Of a DNA stretch of 17,716 nucleotides, positions 1 to 6,954 are shown piece by piece. The DNA lies in assembly GCA_934487205.1 (NCBI GenBank), contig CAKSRS010000052.1, positions 1 to 17,716 on the forward strand, in the 5' to 3' direction. Numbering within the stretch: position 1 is the first letter of the stretch; each line of letters opens with the position of its first letter. Source of the stretch: an uncultured Clostridia bacterium. Lineage in GTDB: Bacteria > Bacillota > Clostridia > UBA1381. A model generated the notes under the pieces. That model was given only the letters and a program-made list of their open reading frames with translations, had not been told where the DNA came from and did not search any database. Both the position numbers and the translations under genes were made by a program.

Positions 1-792
1 CGTTCCCTCGAACATCAGCACGCAATCGGGTGCAGCCGTTCCCTCAACCGTCTTTAACGCACGCTCCATACCTTTTCTCAAATTCTCGGGGTGATATGAA
101 GTTTCGGGGTCTAAAATATCATAGAACCAACCGTAATCGTCCTTGTTTGCGGTGTGGAATACCTTGCCCAACTCGCCCCAGTTATATTGCCATCTCTTGT
201 CCCATGCGTCCTTGTCATACACAATCGGAATATGTCCCGCAAAGAAGAAGTTCCACCTTGCCTCGGGTCCCAAATGTGACGCAATCAGCTTTGATTCATC
301 GGGCGATTCCCAGATAAATTCGTGATACTTCGACTTTTTCGGATCCATATACTTATAGAAAATCGCCGTGTCAATATCAAAATTCCGGTAAATTTGCGGC
401 AGCTGTCCGATTTGTCCGAACGAGAACACGTTATATCCGCACTTTAACGGCTCGCCAAACTCGCGGCTTTTCTTTATACCGTATTGAAGATTGCGGACAA
501 CCGACTCACCCTGGATAGGTGCACAGTCGGGCAGCGAGAACCACGGACCGATTTCCAATCTGCCGTCCTCAACATATTTTTTGACAGTGTCTTTCATTTC
601 GGGGCGGATTTCGAGATAATCCTCCAAAAGCGTGAACTGACCGTCACAAAGGAACGAGCGGTAGTCCTGCTTTTCCTCCATAATCTCAAACAGGTGGTCG
701 AATAAATCCACCAGTCTCATTCTTGTTCTTTCAAATTCCCAGCGGAACTCTCTGTCCCAGTGGGTGTAGGTTACAATATGTACTTTTTTCAT
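1..792 (-). CDS. GH38-family alpha-mannosidase-like protein, N-terminal part (cut by window edge)
   Basis: The reading frame is open from an ATG at 792 to the first base of the window, giving 264 codons with no stop, so the C-terminal part lies outside. An AAGGAG site sits 9 bases before the ATG. The start resembles the GH38 catalytic domain: THWDREF at residues 10-16 supplies the usual zinc-binding H11 and D13, DGQ follows at 50-52, and GRLEIGPW at 77-84. GH38 enzymes normally cleave alpha-mannosides with retention, using an aspartate in a GY-x-x-D-x-F-G motif that is both nucleophile and zinc ligand. Here the matching stretch is GYNVFSFGQ (119-127), so F123 replaces that aspartate. It may be an inactive paralogue or a subgroup with changed chemistry. 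There is no signal peptide. It lies 50 bases after the beta-helix remnant and is probably the tenth gene of the operon. Family assignment is firm; activity is uncertain. Confidence 0.85.
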   Translation of the reverse strand, partial: MKKVHIVTYTHWDREFRWEFERTRMRLVDLFDHLFEIMEEKQDYRSFLCDGQFTLLEDYLEIRPEMKDTVKKYVEDGRLEIGPWFSLPDCAPIQGESVVRNLQYGIKKSREFGEPLKCGYNVFSFGQIGQLPQIYRNFDIDTAIFYKYMDPKKSKYHEFIWESPDESKLIASHLGPEARWNFFFAGHIPIVYDKDAWDKRWQYNWGELGKVFHTANKDDYGWFYDILDPETSYHPENLRKGMERALKTVEGTAAPDCVLMFEGT

Positions 793-842
793 CTAAACAA
801 ACTCCTTACATTTAGCTCTTTTACTCAAAACAATTGCGCGGC

Positions 843-1403
843 TTAAATAGCCTCACATTCATATTTTTCATCTGTATCATCCCTTAAATCACCGTTAAAA
901 TTATTACAGTGTAAATTTTTACAAATAATCTCCCCGGCTTTTGACCACGATTTTACTAAGGTGTTTCCAAAAACCCCATCAACATTGACATTCTCCAAAA
1001 GAATTTCGACGAAATTATCTGCCTTTATAAACTCTCCCTCAACCATAGACTCATTACCGTGCAGTGTAGCTGCTCTGTCAGCAAATGCAATATCCGAATC
1101 CATTATTTTAAATTTCACAGGTGTATCATTACTGCCGCACATCGTAATCGGAAGATAAATATTTTTTGCTGTAACATTTTCAATCGTGATGTCTGTTGTC
1201 GGCTTGTTGGTCTGGAAAACTTCGTGGTCAAAATTATAATGAACAAAATATTTAACATTGTCAATATTGCAATCTTTAATCACAATATTTCCCGGTTCAT
1301 CCTCGATTTCATGTGACAGGCACGCAAAATAAGTGAACACAGAAAGCATATCAAATCTGTGGCTCAGTCCGCTCTCACTTTTCTTACCTCCGTTTAACGT
1401 CAA
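843..1403 (-). pseudogene. C-terminal remnant of a GH28-like beta-helix protein
   Basis: This open frame encodes at most 186 residues, from a TTG that overlaps the stop of the preceding esterase gene (TTGA). The product reads as successive beta-helix coils with NI-V-I-KDC, ITIENV and ILLENV-type rungs, like the C-terminal half of GH28/pectin-lyase-like proteins, which are usually more than 400 residues. The whole N-terminal half with the catalytic core is absent. A strong GGAGGT site at 1386-1391 is placed 7 bases before a GTG (1378), but that GTG is one base out of frame with the beta-helix and meets TGA after four codons. I infer an internal deletion that joined the original ribosome binding site to the 3' half of the gene. 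A shorter product from the in-frame ATG at codon 19 could still be made. It cannot be a working polygalacturonase as it stands. Confidence 0.65.
1386..1391 (-). promoter_or_regulatory. Orphaned ribosome binding site GGAGGT
   Basis: This is a consensus GGAGGT just after the stop of the SGNH esterase gene. Its well-spaced GTG (7 bases downstream) leads only to a four-codon reading frame ending in TGA. The site appears to be the start signal of the beta-helix gene before it lost its 5' half. The role is inferred from position and frame. Confidence 0.55.
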
Positions 1404-2377
1404 AGTTCTTCCGTCTGCTTAATAAGCAGACGTATAAGTTCTCCCCTTCTCGGGCGGTTCAGCGTAAAATTTCTCGCACGCAGCATATATCTTTCAATAT
1501 TTTCCCACGCCTCAAAGTCTTTCTCAAAGCAGCGTCTTGTAAGGTCTGATGCCACTTCTTCCCATGAGAGATAATATCTCTTTCTGACCTCATAGCTGTA
1601 TCTGCCGCGTTCTATAAATGACAGCTCCCTGACCTTTTTCTCGGTCTCGAAACGTTCGTCATTTTTTTCTGTTTTGCAAAACGGAAGGTTATTTAATTCT
1701 TCACCCGATTTCGGAATTTCAACATCATATTCTAAGTACTTTAATACAATTGATGCCATAATTTTAAAACCTTTTTCGTTCGGATGAACTCTGTCATCTT
1801 CATAAAGACGCACACCGTCCTTTTCAAAATAATCCTCTACTGCTTTAAATTGTTTGTGTAATTCAATCACCCCTGCTCCAAACTCTCTCGCCACACTTCT
1901 TACAAGATCGCCGTAATACTTCAATTCATCGGAAGCACCGTACATAACGCCGCGTGTAACCTGTCTCTCATAATCATCAAACGGCAACGGAGTCATTAAA
2001 ATAAGCTCTACACCCCTCTGCATAAGCATCTGACAGATTATTCTCATATTTATTTCATACTTCTTCCGCCATTTTAATATATCTTTTTTCTTTTCATTTT
2101 CCGATATTTCTTCACCTGCCGGTCTTTTTTCATATAAATATTGACCTATATCATTTGCACCGAACATAACTATAACATAGTCCGGGTCTAACTTTAAAAC
2201 CTCATCTTCCAGATAATACGGTGCGTCGGATGACATATTTCCGCCGATTCCGCAGTTGTAAAAGCGCGTCTTACTGCCCATATCTGCCAAATATCCGTTA
2301 ATATCATATATCCAAAATCCCAATTCCGTTATGCTGTCGCCAAGACAGCATACTCTTGAGCCTTCCTTGATTTTCAT
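1400..2377 (-). CDS. SGNH/GDSL-family esterase with C-terminal extension
   Basis: This 325-residue SGNH hydrolase is probably a carbohydrate esterase that removes acetyl or other acyl groups from sugars. Block I is GDSIT with nucleophile S15, the oxyanion glycine and asparagine lie in NCGIGGN (41-47) and GAND (73-76), and block V is DRVHP with D195 and H198, so the catalytic set is complete. No signal peptide precedes block I, which points to the cytoplasm. The start at 2377 is preferred to in-frame upstream codons (as far as 2422) because AGAGGTG lies 6 bases before it, and the upstream codons overlap the previous gene. The catalytic domain ends near residue 210. The remaining roughly 115 residues are rich in charged and aromatic residues and match no domain I recognise. 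It follows the metallo-hydrolase gene by 11 bases. The substrate is unknown. Confidence 0.87.
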   Translation of the reverse strand: MKIKEGSRVCCLGDSITELGFWIYDINGYLADMGSKTRFYNCGIGGNMSSDAPYYLEDEVLKLDPDYVIVMFGANDIGQYLYEKRPAGEEISENEKKKDILKWRKKYEINMRIICQMLMQRGVELILMTPLPFDDYERQVTRGVMYGASDELKYYGDLVRSVAREFGAGVIELHKQFKAVEDYFEKDGVRLYEDDRVHPNEKGFKIMASIVLKYLEYDVEIPKSGEELNNLPFCKTEKNDERFETEKKVRELSFIERGRYSYEVRKRYYLSWEEVASDLTRRCFEKDFEAWENIERYMLRARNFTLNRPRRGELIRLLIKQTEEL

Positions 2378-2383
2378 ATAATT

Positions 2384-2390
2384 CACCTCT
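2384..2390 (-). promoter_or_regulatory. Ribosome binding site deciding the SGNH esterase start
   Basis: AGAGGTG overlaps the TAG stop of the upstream metallo-hydrolase gene and is correctly spaced for the ATG at 2377. It selects that ATG over longer in-frame starts that would overlap the upstream gene and add 15 residues unlike the family's N-terminus. Confidence 0.7.
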
Positions 2391-3168
2391 ACAGTACGTT
2401 TTTCAGATTTTCTATACACCATTCGTTATACGGCTGCCACTCGCCGGGGTTTACAAATGCGTCCTCTTCACCTTTTGCGAGCCTTGCAGCCTTGCCGAGC
2501 GTATCGTTATGCTGCATGTGATTTCCGAGGAATATGTCAACGTGTTCTTCGTTAAGTCTTTTCATTGATTTCACAAAATCATCACGCAGGCTGTACGGCA
2601 GCTTGTATTTATCAAGGTAATCGCTCGACAGCGTATTTATTCCCATTCCTCCGTGCAGTCCGGCACGGTATTTTCTTTCGCTGTCATATACATCAAAGAA
2701 AAATGACATTGCTCCGGCAGAATGTCCCGGTGTTGCAACAGCTTTGATTTCAGTGTTGCCGAGCTTTATCACATCGCCGTCATTTATCAGCACGTCCGGC
2801 TCAAAGGTCTCGCAAAAACTCATTCCAAGCTCTTTTGCGTAGCTTAAATCAAGTTCGCCGTTTGCACTCTGTCTGTCCGCCGCACCGAGAAATATCTTCG
2901 CTCCCGTAAGCTCATTTAACGCTCTTGCACCGCCCATATGATCTATATGCCCGTGGGTAAGTACAATATATTTAAGATTTTTCGGAGAAAGTCCCAGCTC
3001 ATACATATTATTTACTGCAAGATACAGCGAGCTTTGATACCCGGTATCAAACATAATCAGTCCGTCACCCGTATCAACGATATGCACCGATGCAGGCTCT
3101 GTCCCGACAAAATACAAATTCCCCCACATTTTAAACGGCTTTACGTATCCGTCCCATGGCATCATCAT
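2389..3168 (-). CDS. Metallo-beta-lactamase-fold hydrolase (subclass B3-like ligands)
   Basis: This 259-residue protein has the metallo-beta-lactamase fold. The zinc motif is HGHIDH (H72, H74, D76, H77), followed by H149 in TPGHSAG and H217 in GNHMQHND. This is the ligand pattern of subclass B3 enzymes (three histidines at one site; Asp, His, His at the other), and GGMGINTL (173-180) also resembles that group. There is no signal peptide, whereas true B3 lactamases are exported, so resistance is unlikely. In this setting a lactone or ester hydrolase for sugar acids is a reasonable guess, but the substrate is not visible. GAGGAG lies 6 bases before the first of three consecutive ATG codons. The start overlaps the stop of the aldolase gene as ATGA, suggesting translational coupling, which would be weakened by the frameshift in that gene. 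Confidence 0.85.
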   Translation of the reverse strand: MMMPWDGYVKPFKMWGNLYFVGTEPASVHIVDTGDGLIMFDTGYQSSLYLAVNNMYELGLSPKNLKYIVLTHGHIDHMGGARALNELTGAKIFLGAADRQSANGELDLSYAKELGMSFCETFEPDVLINDGDVIKLGNTEIKAVATPGHSAGAMSFFFDVYDSERKYRAGLHGGMGINTLSSDYLDKYKLPYSLRDDFVKSMKRLNEEHVDIFLGNHMQHNDTLGKAARLAKGEEDAFVNPGEWQPYNEWCIENLKNVL

Positions 3169-3807
3169 ACATCGCTCCTCTCAAGATTAAGCCATTTACC
3201 CTCATTTCCGCTGAGTTCAATATCCATTGCGGCAATATTTGCATCAAGCTGCTCCTTCGTTACGGGACTTTTTATATCCTTAGGAGTGCCGACCATAATA
3301 GAAAGGTCATAGGTGCCAATCATTACCGCACTGATGTACTCGCCGTATTCCTCAAGCATTTTCGGCAGCATTTCTATTCCCTTAGGTGATTCAATCTGCG
3401 GCATCAAAAATCTTGTTTTCTTAAAATCCGCATAAGCCTCGCCTTTTCTGAACTGTGCGTGACCGCCCGAGCCTTTTCTTCCCTCGGGGTAAAAAAGCAG
3501 CGCGTCAACCGCGGTTTTAAGCTGTTCCGGGCTTTCGGTACGCGGTATCATAACGCCGTCCGCACCCATATCGATAGCCTTGGCAATCAGGTGATATTCC
3601 GCGTCCTGTGCACGCACAAACGCAGGCAGTCCCATAAGGCGGCAAACCTGCAAAAGCTCAACTGTGTTCTGCGTCAAAAAGCACATAATCAAGCTCATCG
3701 CAATTCATACATTCGAGAATAATCGGATTTTTGAAAATTATCATTGTTGTACCGATAATCTTCTCTCTGTTTTTAAACTTCTCTGCCAGTCTTTCGTATT
3801 TATTCAT
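3165..3807 (-). pseudogene. HpcH/HpaI-family aldolase, frameshifted
   Basis: Two frames together make one HpcH/HpaI (2-keto-3-deoxy acid) aldolase, a class II enzyme cleaving keto-acids to pyruvate and an aldehyde. The first frame starts at ATG 3807, with GGAGGG 7-8 bases before it, and runs 49 codons to FDAEHS before a TGA at 3658-3660. It carries the catalytic base histidine (DAEH). The second frame, offset by one base, resumes at once with TVELLQVCRLMG and continues to 3165. It holds FVR (substrate arginine), the metal ligand glutamate in PQIESPKG and the aspartate in GTYDLSI. From memory of the family, the spacing between DAEH and FVR is about six residues short. This suggests a small deletion near 3665 rather than a single added base. 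As written the product is split and inactive. A sequencing or assembly error cannot be excluded. Confidence 0.83.
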
Positions 3808-3809
3808 TT

Positions 3810-4661
3810 TTAACCCTCCAGTTCTACTCTTTCTCCGCCGGGTATTTTTACCGGCTTATCGTTCACACCAATCCACACATCAATCGCTGTCGGATTGTAT
3901 ACCATGTCACATTCCTGCGTGAACCGCAATTGTTTTAATGCATTGACATAATCGGCAACCTCGATATTTGTCGCAAACCAAACGGTATTTATTGTACTTA
4001 TGTACCTGCAGAAGCTTTCCATAACGTCCCAGTCGTCGTTATCGTCAAGCTCATAGCTGTGTCCCCACACCTGCATAAGCGGCATATTCCTCTGCCAGTC
4101 AAAATACTCCGCAAACTCGTTTGCCTTTTCCATAAGTAATGTACGGCTTATGACCAAATTCTTTGACCACCGCTGTGTTCCGCGTGAATAATGGATTGTC
4201 GGATGCCATTCATAAAAGTTTTTCGGCAGTGCAAATGTGCCTGTTGAGAGCGTTGTTCTTCCGTAAAGCACGCTGGCATTTTTCATAACCTCGGTCACAT
4301 TATCCCCGAAGCTTCCCATAGGATAGGACAGCCCGCAGATTTCACGTCCGGCTATCCTTTCCAAAATACGTTTATTTTCGGTTATTTCATAGTCAATCCG
4401 GCGCCTCGGCATATATGCAATCGTCGGGTGAGTGTGCGTATGCAGGGATATTTCGTGTCCGGCATAAAGCTCCTTTATTTCCTCCGACTTAACATAACCG
4501 TCCGTATCAATACGGCTTGAAATCAAATGAAAAGTACCCTTTATGCCGTATTTATTAAACATTTTAATTAAGTCACGGTCGAAAATCCTACCATCGTCAA
4601 AGCTCATTGTGAGTGCTTTGGTTTTACCGCCCGGGTAATAGTTATACGTAATCTGGTTCAT
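3810..4661 (-). CDS. Polysaccharide deacetylase (CE4/NodB fold), probably cytoplasmic
   Basis: This 283-residue protein carries the NodB homology fold of carbohydrate esterase family 4, metal enzymes removing N- or O-acetyl groups from sugars. Motif 1 is MSFDDG (D22 catalytic base, D23 metal ligand), motif 2 is HTHTHP with metal ligands H74 and H78, motif 3 is degenerate (LSYPMG, 111-116), and WGHSYE with H201 supplies the late histidine. The first residues are polar with no signal peptide or membrane segment, unlike wall-acting CE4 enzymes, so it probably treats small imported glycans. AGGAGAG precedes the ATG and overlaps the stop of the permease gene, with 10 bases between the two genes. 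Its stop is 2 bases before the aldolase start, and its last codons contain the aldolase ribosome binding site. Confidence 0.87.
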   Translation of the reverse strand: MNQITYNYYPGGKTKALTMSFDDGRIFDRDLIKMFNKYGIKGTFHLISSRIDTDGYVKSEEIKELYAGHEISLHTHTHPTIAYMPRRRIDYEITENKRILERIAGREICGLSYPMGSFGDNVTEVMKNASVLYGRTTLSTGTFALPKNFYEWHPTIHYSRGTQRWSKNLVISRTLLMEKANEFAEYFDWQRNMPLMQVWGHSYELDDNDDWDVMESFCRYISTINTVWFATNIEVADYVNALKQLRFTQECDMVYNPTAIDVWIGVNDKPVKIPGGERVELEG

Positions 4662-4671
4662 ATTAACTCTC

Positions 4672-5544
4672 CTAAATCACAAACAAAGCAAGTGCTGCCA
4701 TACAGGCGATTACACTCAAGCCTGTTCTTTTATTCAGTCTTTCGCCAAAGCATATGCGGTCAAATGCAGCCGCAGCCGCTATTGTACCGCAGGTAACCAT
4801 CGGGTACAGAATTGTTGCCGGCATATATGACGCGCACACAAGCTGCAGAAAATATCCGCCGCCGCTTGCTATTGCTGAAAGCAGCATAACCGCGTACATT
4901 TTCGGTGACAGCCTGTGTGTGTTTTCGCTCTTTTTGCAAAATGGCAGAAAAAGCGAAAAACAAACAAATCTTGCAAAGTCTTTAAGCACCACAAATTCCT
5001 GTGCCGATATTGTCGGATAAATCTTTTCAATCTGGTGTGCCTTTGACACAACGCTTGTTCCGCCGTTTAATAGGAATACCGCAAAACACAGCAGTAAAAA
5101 TTTTGCCGACTGCTTTTGCTCTTTTCCGCCCGACGCATTCAGCCAAACGGCAAGAATAACAAGCAGAAGTGCTGCGATTTTCTGTAGATTTACCGTTTCG
5201 CCCCAAAACGCAATTCCGTAAAGATACGGCACAACCGCACCCCCGAGCATCAAAAACACCGTGTATACCGTCATACTGCCTATCGACATTATTTTAAAGC
5301 CGATTACCGTATATGAGCCGACAAACAGCGTAAAAAGTATCGCCATAATGAGGGAAAATGCCGTAAACTCAAGCCTGAATCCGGAGGCGGCAAAAAATAT
5401 TATTCCGCTGAACAGCCCGACAAAAATATTGAATATGACGCCCTCGCGCACGCCGCTGCCCATTTCCTTTTGGTACACCTTGGTGACGGCGAAATTCCCG
5501 GCTGTTCCGATTGCCGCAATCAAGGTCAGTATATAATATATCAT
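4672..5544 (-). CDS. EamA/DMT-superfamily permease
   Basis: This 290-residue, very hydrophobic protein has about ten predicted membrane segments arranged as two similar halves, the layout of the EamA (drug/metabolite transporter) superfamily. Each half ends with the family's hallmark of a glycine-glutamate turn and a last helix: FWGETVNL at 113-120 before the fifth helix, and CFGERLNK at 265-272 before the tenth. DMT members move amino acids, nucleotide sugars, sugars or other metabolites, and the cargo cannot be told here. It is the only transporter in the window, so it may import or export a product of the surrounding glycan enzymes. The ribosome binding site is weak (GAGG about 11 bases upstream, overlapping the stop of the previous gene), suggesting low translation, as is common for membrane proteins. 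Confidence 0.87.
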   Translation of the reverse strand: MIYYILTLIAAIGTAGNFAVTKVYQKEMGSGVREGVIFNIFVGLFSGIIFFAASGFRLEFTAFSLIMAILFTLFVGSYTVIGFKIMSIGSMTVYTVFLMLGGAVVPYLYGIAFWGETVNLQKIAALLLVILAVWLNASGGKEQKQSAKFLLLCFAVFLLNGGTSVVSKAHQIEKIYPTISAQEFVVLKDFARFVCFSLFLPFCKKSENTHRLSPKMYAVMLLSAIASGGGYFLQLVCASYMPATILYPMVTCGTIAAAAAFDRICFGERLNKRTGLSVIACMAALALFVI

Positions 5545-5558
5545 TTTTTGCCAATACC

Positions 5559-6941
5559 TCAGCCTATTTTATTTATTTCGGATATATGCTTATTGATTAT
5601 CTCACCGTTTTTAATGTCTATATCTTTTTCGACATTATACAAATTAATATTATTAACCGAAAGCCTGTCAATTTTTGCTTCCTTGTCAAGCTCAATAAAG
5701 CAGCCGCCCTTATCGGAATCCTTGTGCCGTGACACCTCGCAGTTTCTTATAACAAGCTCCTCAATAGGATTTGTAATTTGTATAATCGGCAATTTTAGCT
5801 CGTTCGCACTTCTTTCCTCAATATGCAAGCCTTCAATCAAAACGCTCTTAACCGGCGAAAATTCCGTTCTTAATCCTTCGCTGTCATCACGCTCTCTGCT
5901 TTGAAAAAACGGGTAGCCGAACTTGAAAATATTTCTGTTGTCACATTCATTCATATTAACATTTCTGACAACCAGCTGCTTCATTTTTCCACCTATATGG
6001 AACAGGAACGGGTCAAGTATATTTATATAATTGGCCGCAAGCGGCTTGAGATTAATATTTTCAAATATAATCGAGCCGAAATTTCCGCCGCCGCCCATAA
6101 ACCAGCAGTTGATATAAAAACCAAAGCTTTTGTAAGTCCCTGTGACATTTTTGATATGTACACGATCCAAAAGTCCCGTTTCGCGCGAAAGCAGCCTTAT
6201 TCCCTGATCTGCCTCGTGCAGCACAACGCCGTCAATCAATACATCTGTAATTGATGATTTGTGATCTCCCTCGTCGGGTGCAAGCGCAATAAAATCATCG
6301 CCGGTTCTGCCCTGAATATTTTTAAGCGTCAGATATTGCCCCGGTCCCCAAAAATGCAGGCCGTCTTGATTTTCATTCGGCATATGATGCTCAAGGTCAA
6401 TCATAATATTTTCCATTGCGACATTTTTAAAGTTGTAGCATAAATATGCCCATCTTCTTTGGTCTTTCAGGGTTACATCTCTGATCAGAACATTTTCGAC
6501 GCCGATAAGCTGCACTGTCATAACCATTTTGGGTACGTCGCTTACCTCGCAGTCATAAAATACTTCTTTCAGGCAGGTATCATCCTCATATCTGAATTTG
6601 TCCTGGTTTATGTTGTTGCCGTTATATGTACCGCCAAGTATGGTTATATTTTTGTCTTTAATATTATCCTTGTTCGGACTTGCATTAATCAATATCGGCT
6701 TGTTTGTATGATCCTTCAAGAAGAACCCGCAGCATTGATTTTTACATTCTATTGTGGTATTTGAGTGGACTTTCAATCCCGTCACCAGTGCTGCACCGTC
6801 CATTATCAGATGAACGTTACCAAGTTCCGGTGCCTTGTCCAAAACCGCCTGAATTACGGCAGTGTCATCGTCTCCGCCGCCCAAATACACATCGCTGTTT
6901 AATTTTGCTCCGCATTCACTCGCATAAAATATGTTTTTCAT
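5559..6941 (-). CDS. GH28-like right-handed beta-helix protein (polygalacturonase-like)
   Basis: This 460-residue protein opens with the usual GH28/pectin-lyase-like start, including a DDT-A-V-IQ-AVL stretch at 25-34, and continues as repeated beta-helix rungs. GH28 enzymes hydrolyse galacturonan or related uronans by inversion with three aspartates. Here NQDG (191-194) and GDD (214-216) sit where the NTD and DD motifs belong, so the acids are probably present. The next motifs, GHG and RIK, are not seen as such; ADQGIRLLS (244-252) occupies the GHG region. It may therefore be a diverged GH28 or a neighbouring beta-helix family acting on another sugar acid. No signal peptide is present, so it acts in the cytoplasm, probably as an exo-enzyme on short oligosaccharides. 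AAGGAGGA lies 7 bases before the ATG, and the gap to the alpha-mannosidase gene is 13 bases. Confidence 0.8.
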   Translation of the reverse strand: MKNIFYASECGAKLNSDVYLGGGDDDTAVIQAVLDKAPELGNVHLIMDGAALVTGLKVHSNTTIECKNQCCGFFLKDHTNKPILINASPNKDNIKDKNITILGGTYNGNNINQDKFRYEDDTCLKEVFYDCEVSDVPKMVMTVQLIGVENVLIRDVTLKDQRRWAYLCYNFKNVAMENIMIDLEHHMPNENQDGLHFWGPGQYLTLKNIQGRTGDDFIALAPDEGDHKSSITDVLIDGVVLHEADQGIRLLSRETGLLDRVHIKNVTGTYKSFGFYINCWFMGGGGNFGSIIFENINLKPLAANYINILDPFLFHIGGKMKQLVVRNVNMNECDNRNIFKFGYPFFQSRERDDSEGLRTEFSPVKSVLIEGLHIEERSANELKLPIIQITNPIEELVIRNCEVSRHKDSDKGGCFIELDKEAKIDRLSVNNINLYNVEKDIDIKNGEIINKHISEINKIG

Positions 6942-6954
6942 TCCAAAGTCCTCC

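Noticed and set aside
2378..2422. A longer SGNH esterase starting upstream at 2422
   Set aside because: The added 15 residues overlap the metallo-hydrolase gene and come before the normal family N-terminus. A good ribosome binding site serves the ATG at 2377.
2389..3168. Antibiotic-resistance beta-lactamase
   Set aside because: The fold and zinc ligands fit, but the absence of a signal peptide and the sugar-operon setting argue against a true lactamase.
4754..5051. Alternative frames inside the permease gene as small proteins
   Set aside because: They are out-of-frame readings of a clear ten-helix membrane protein and have no start signals of their own.
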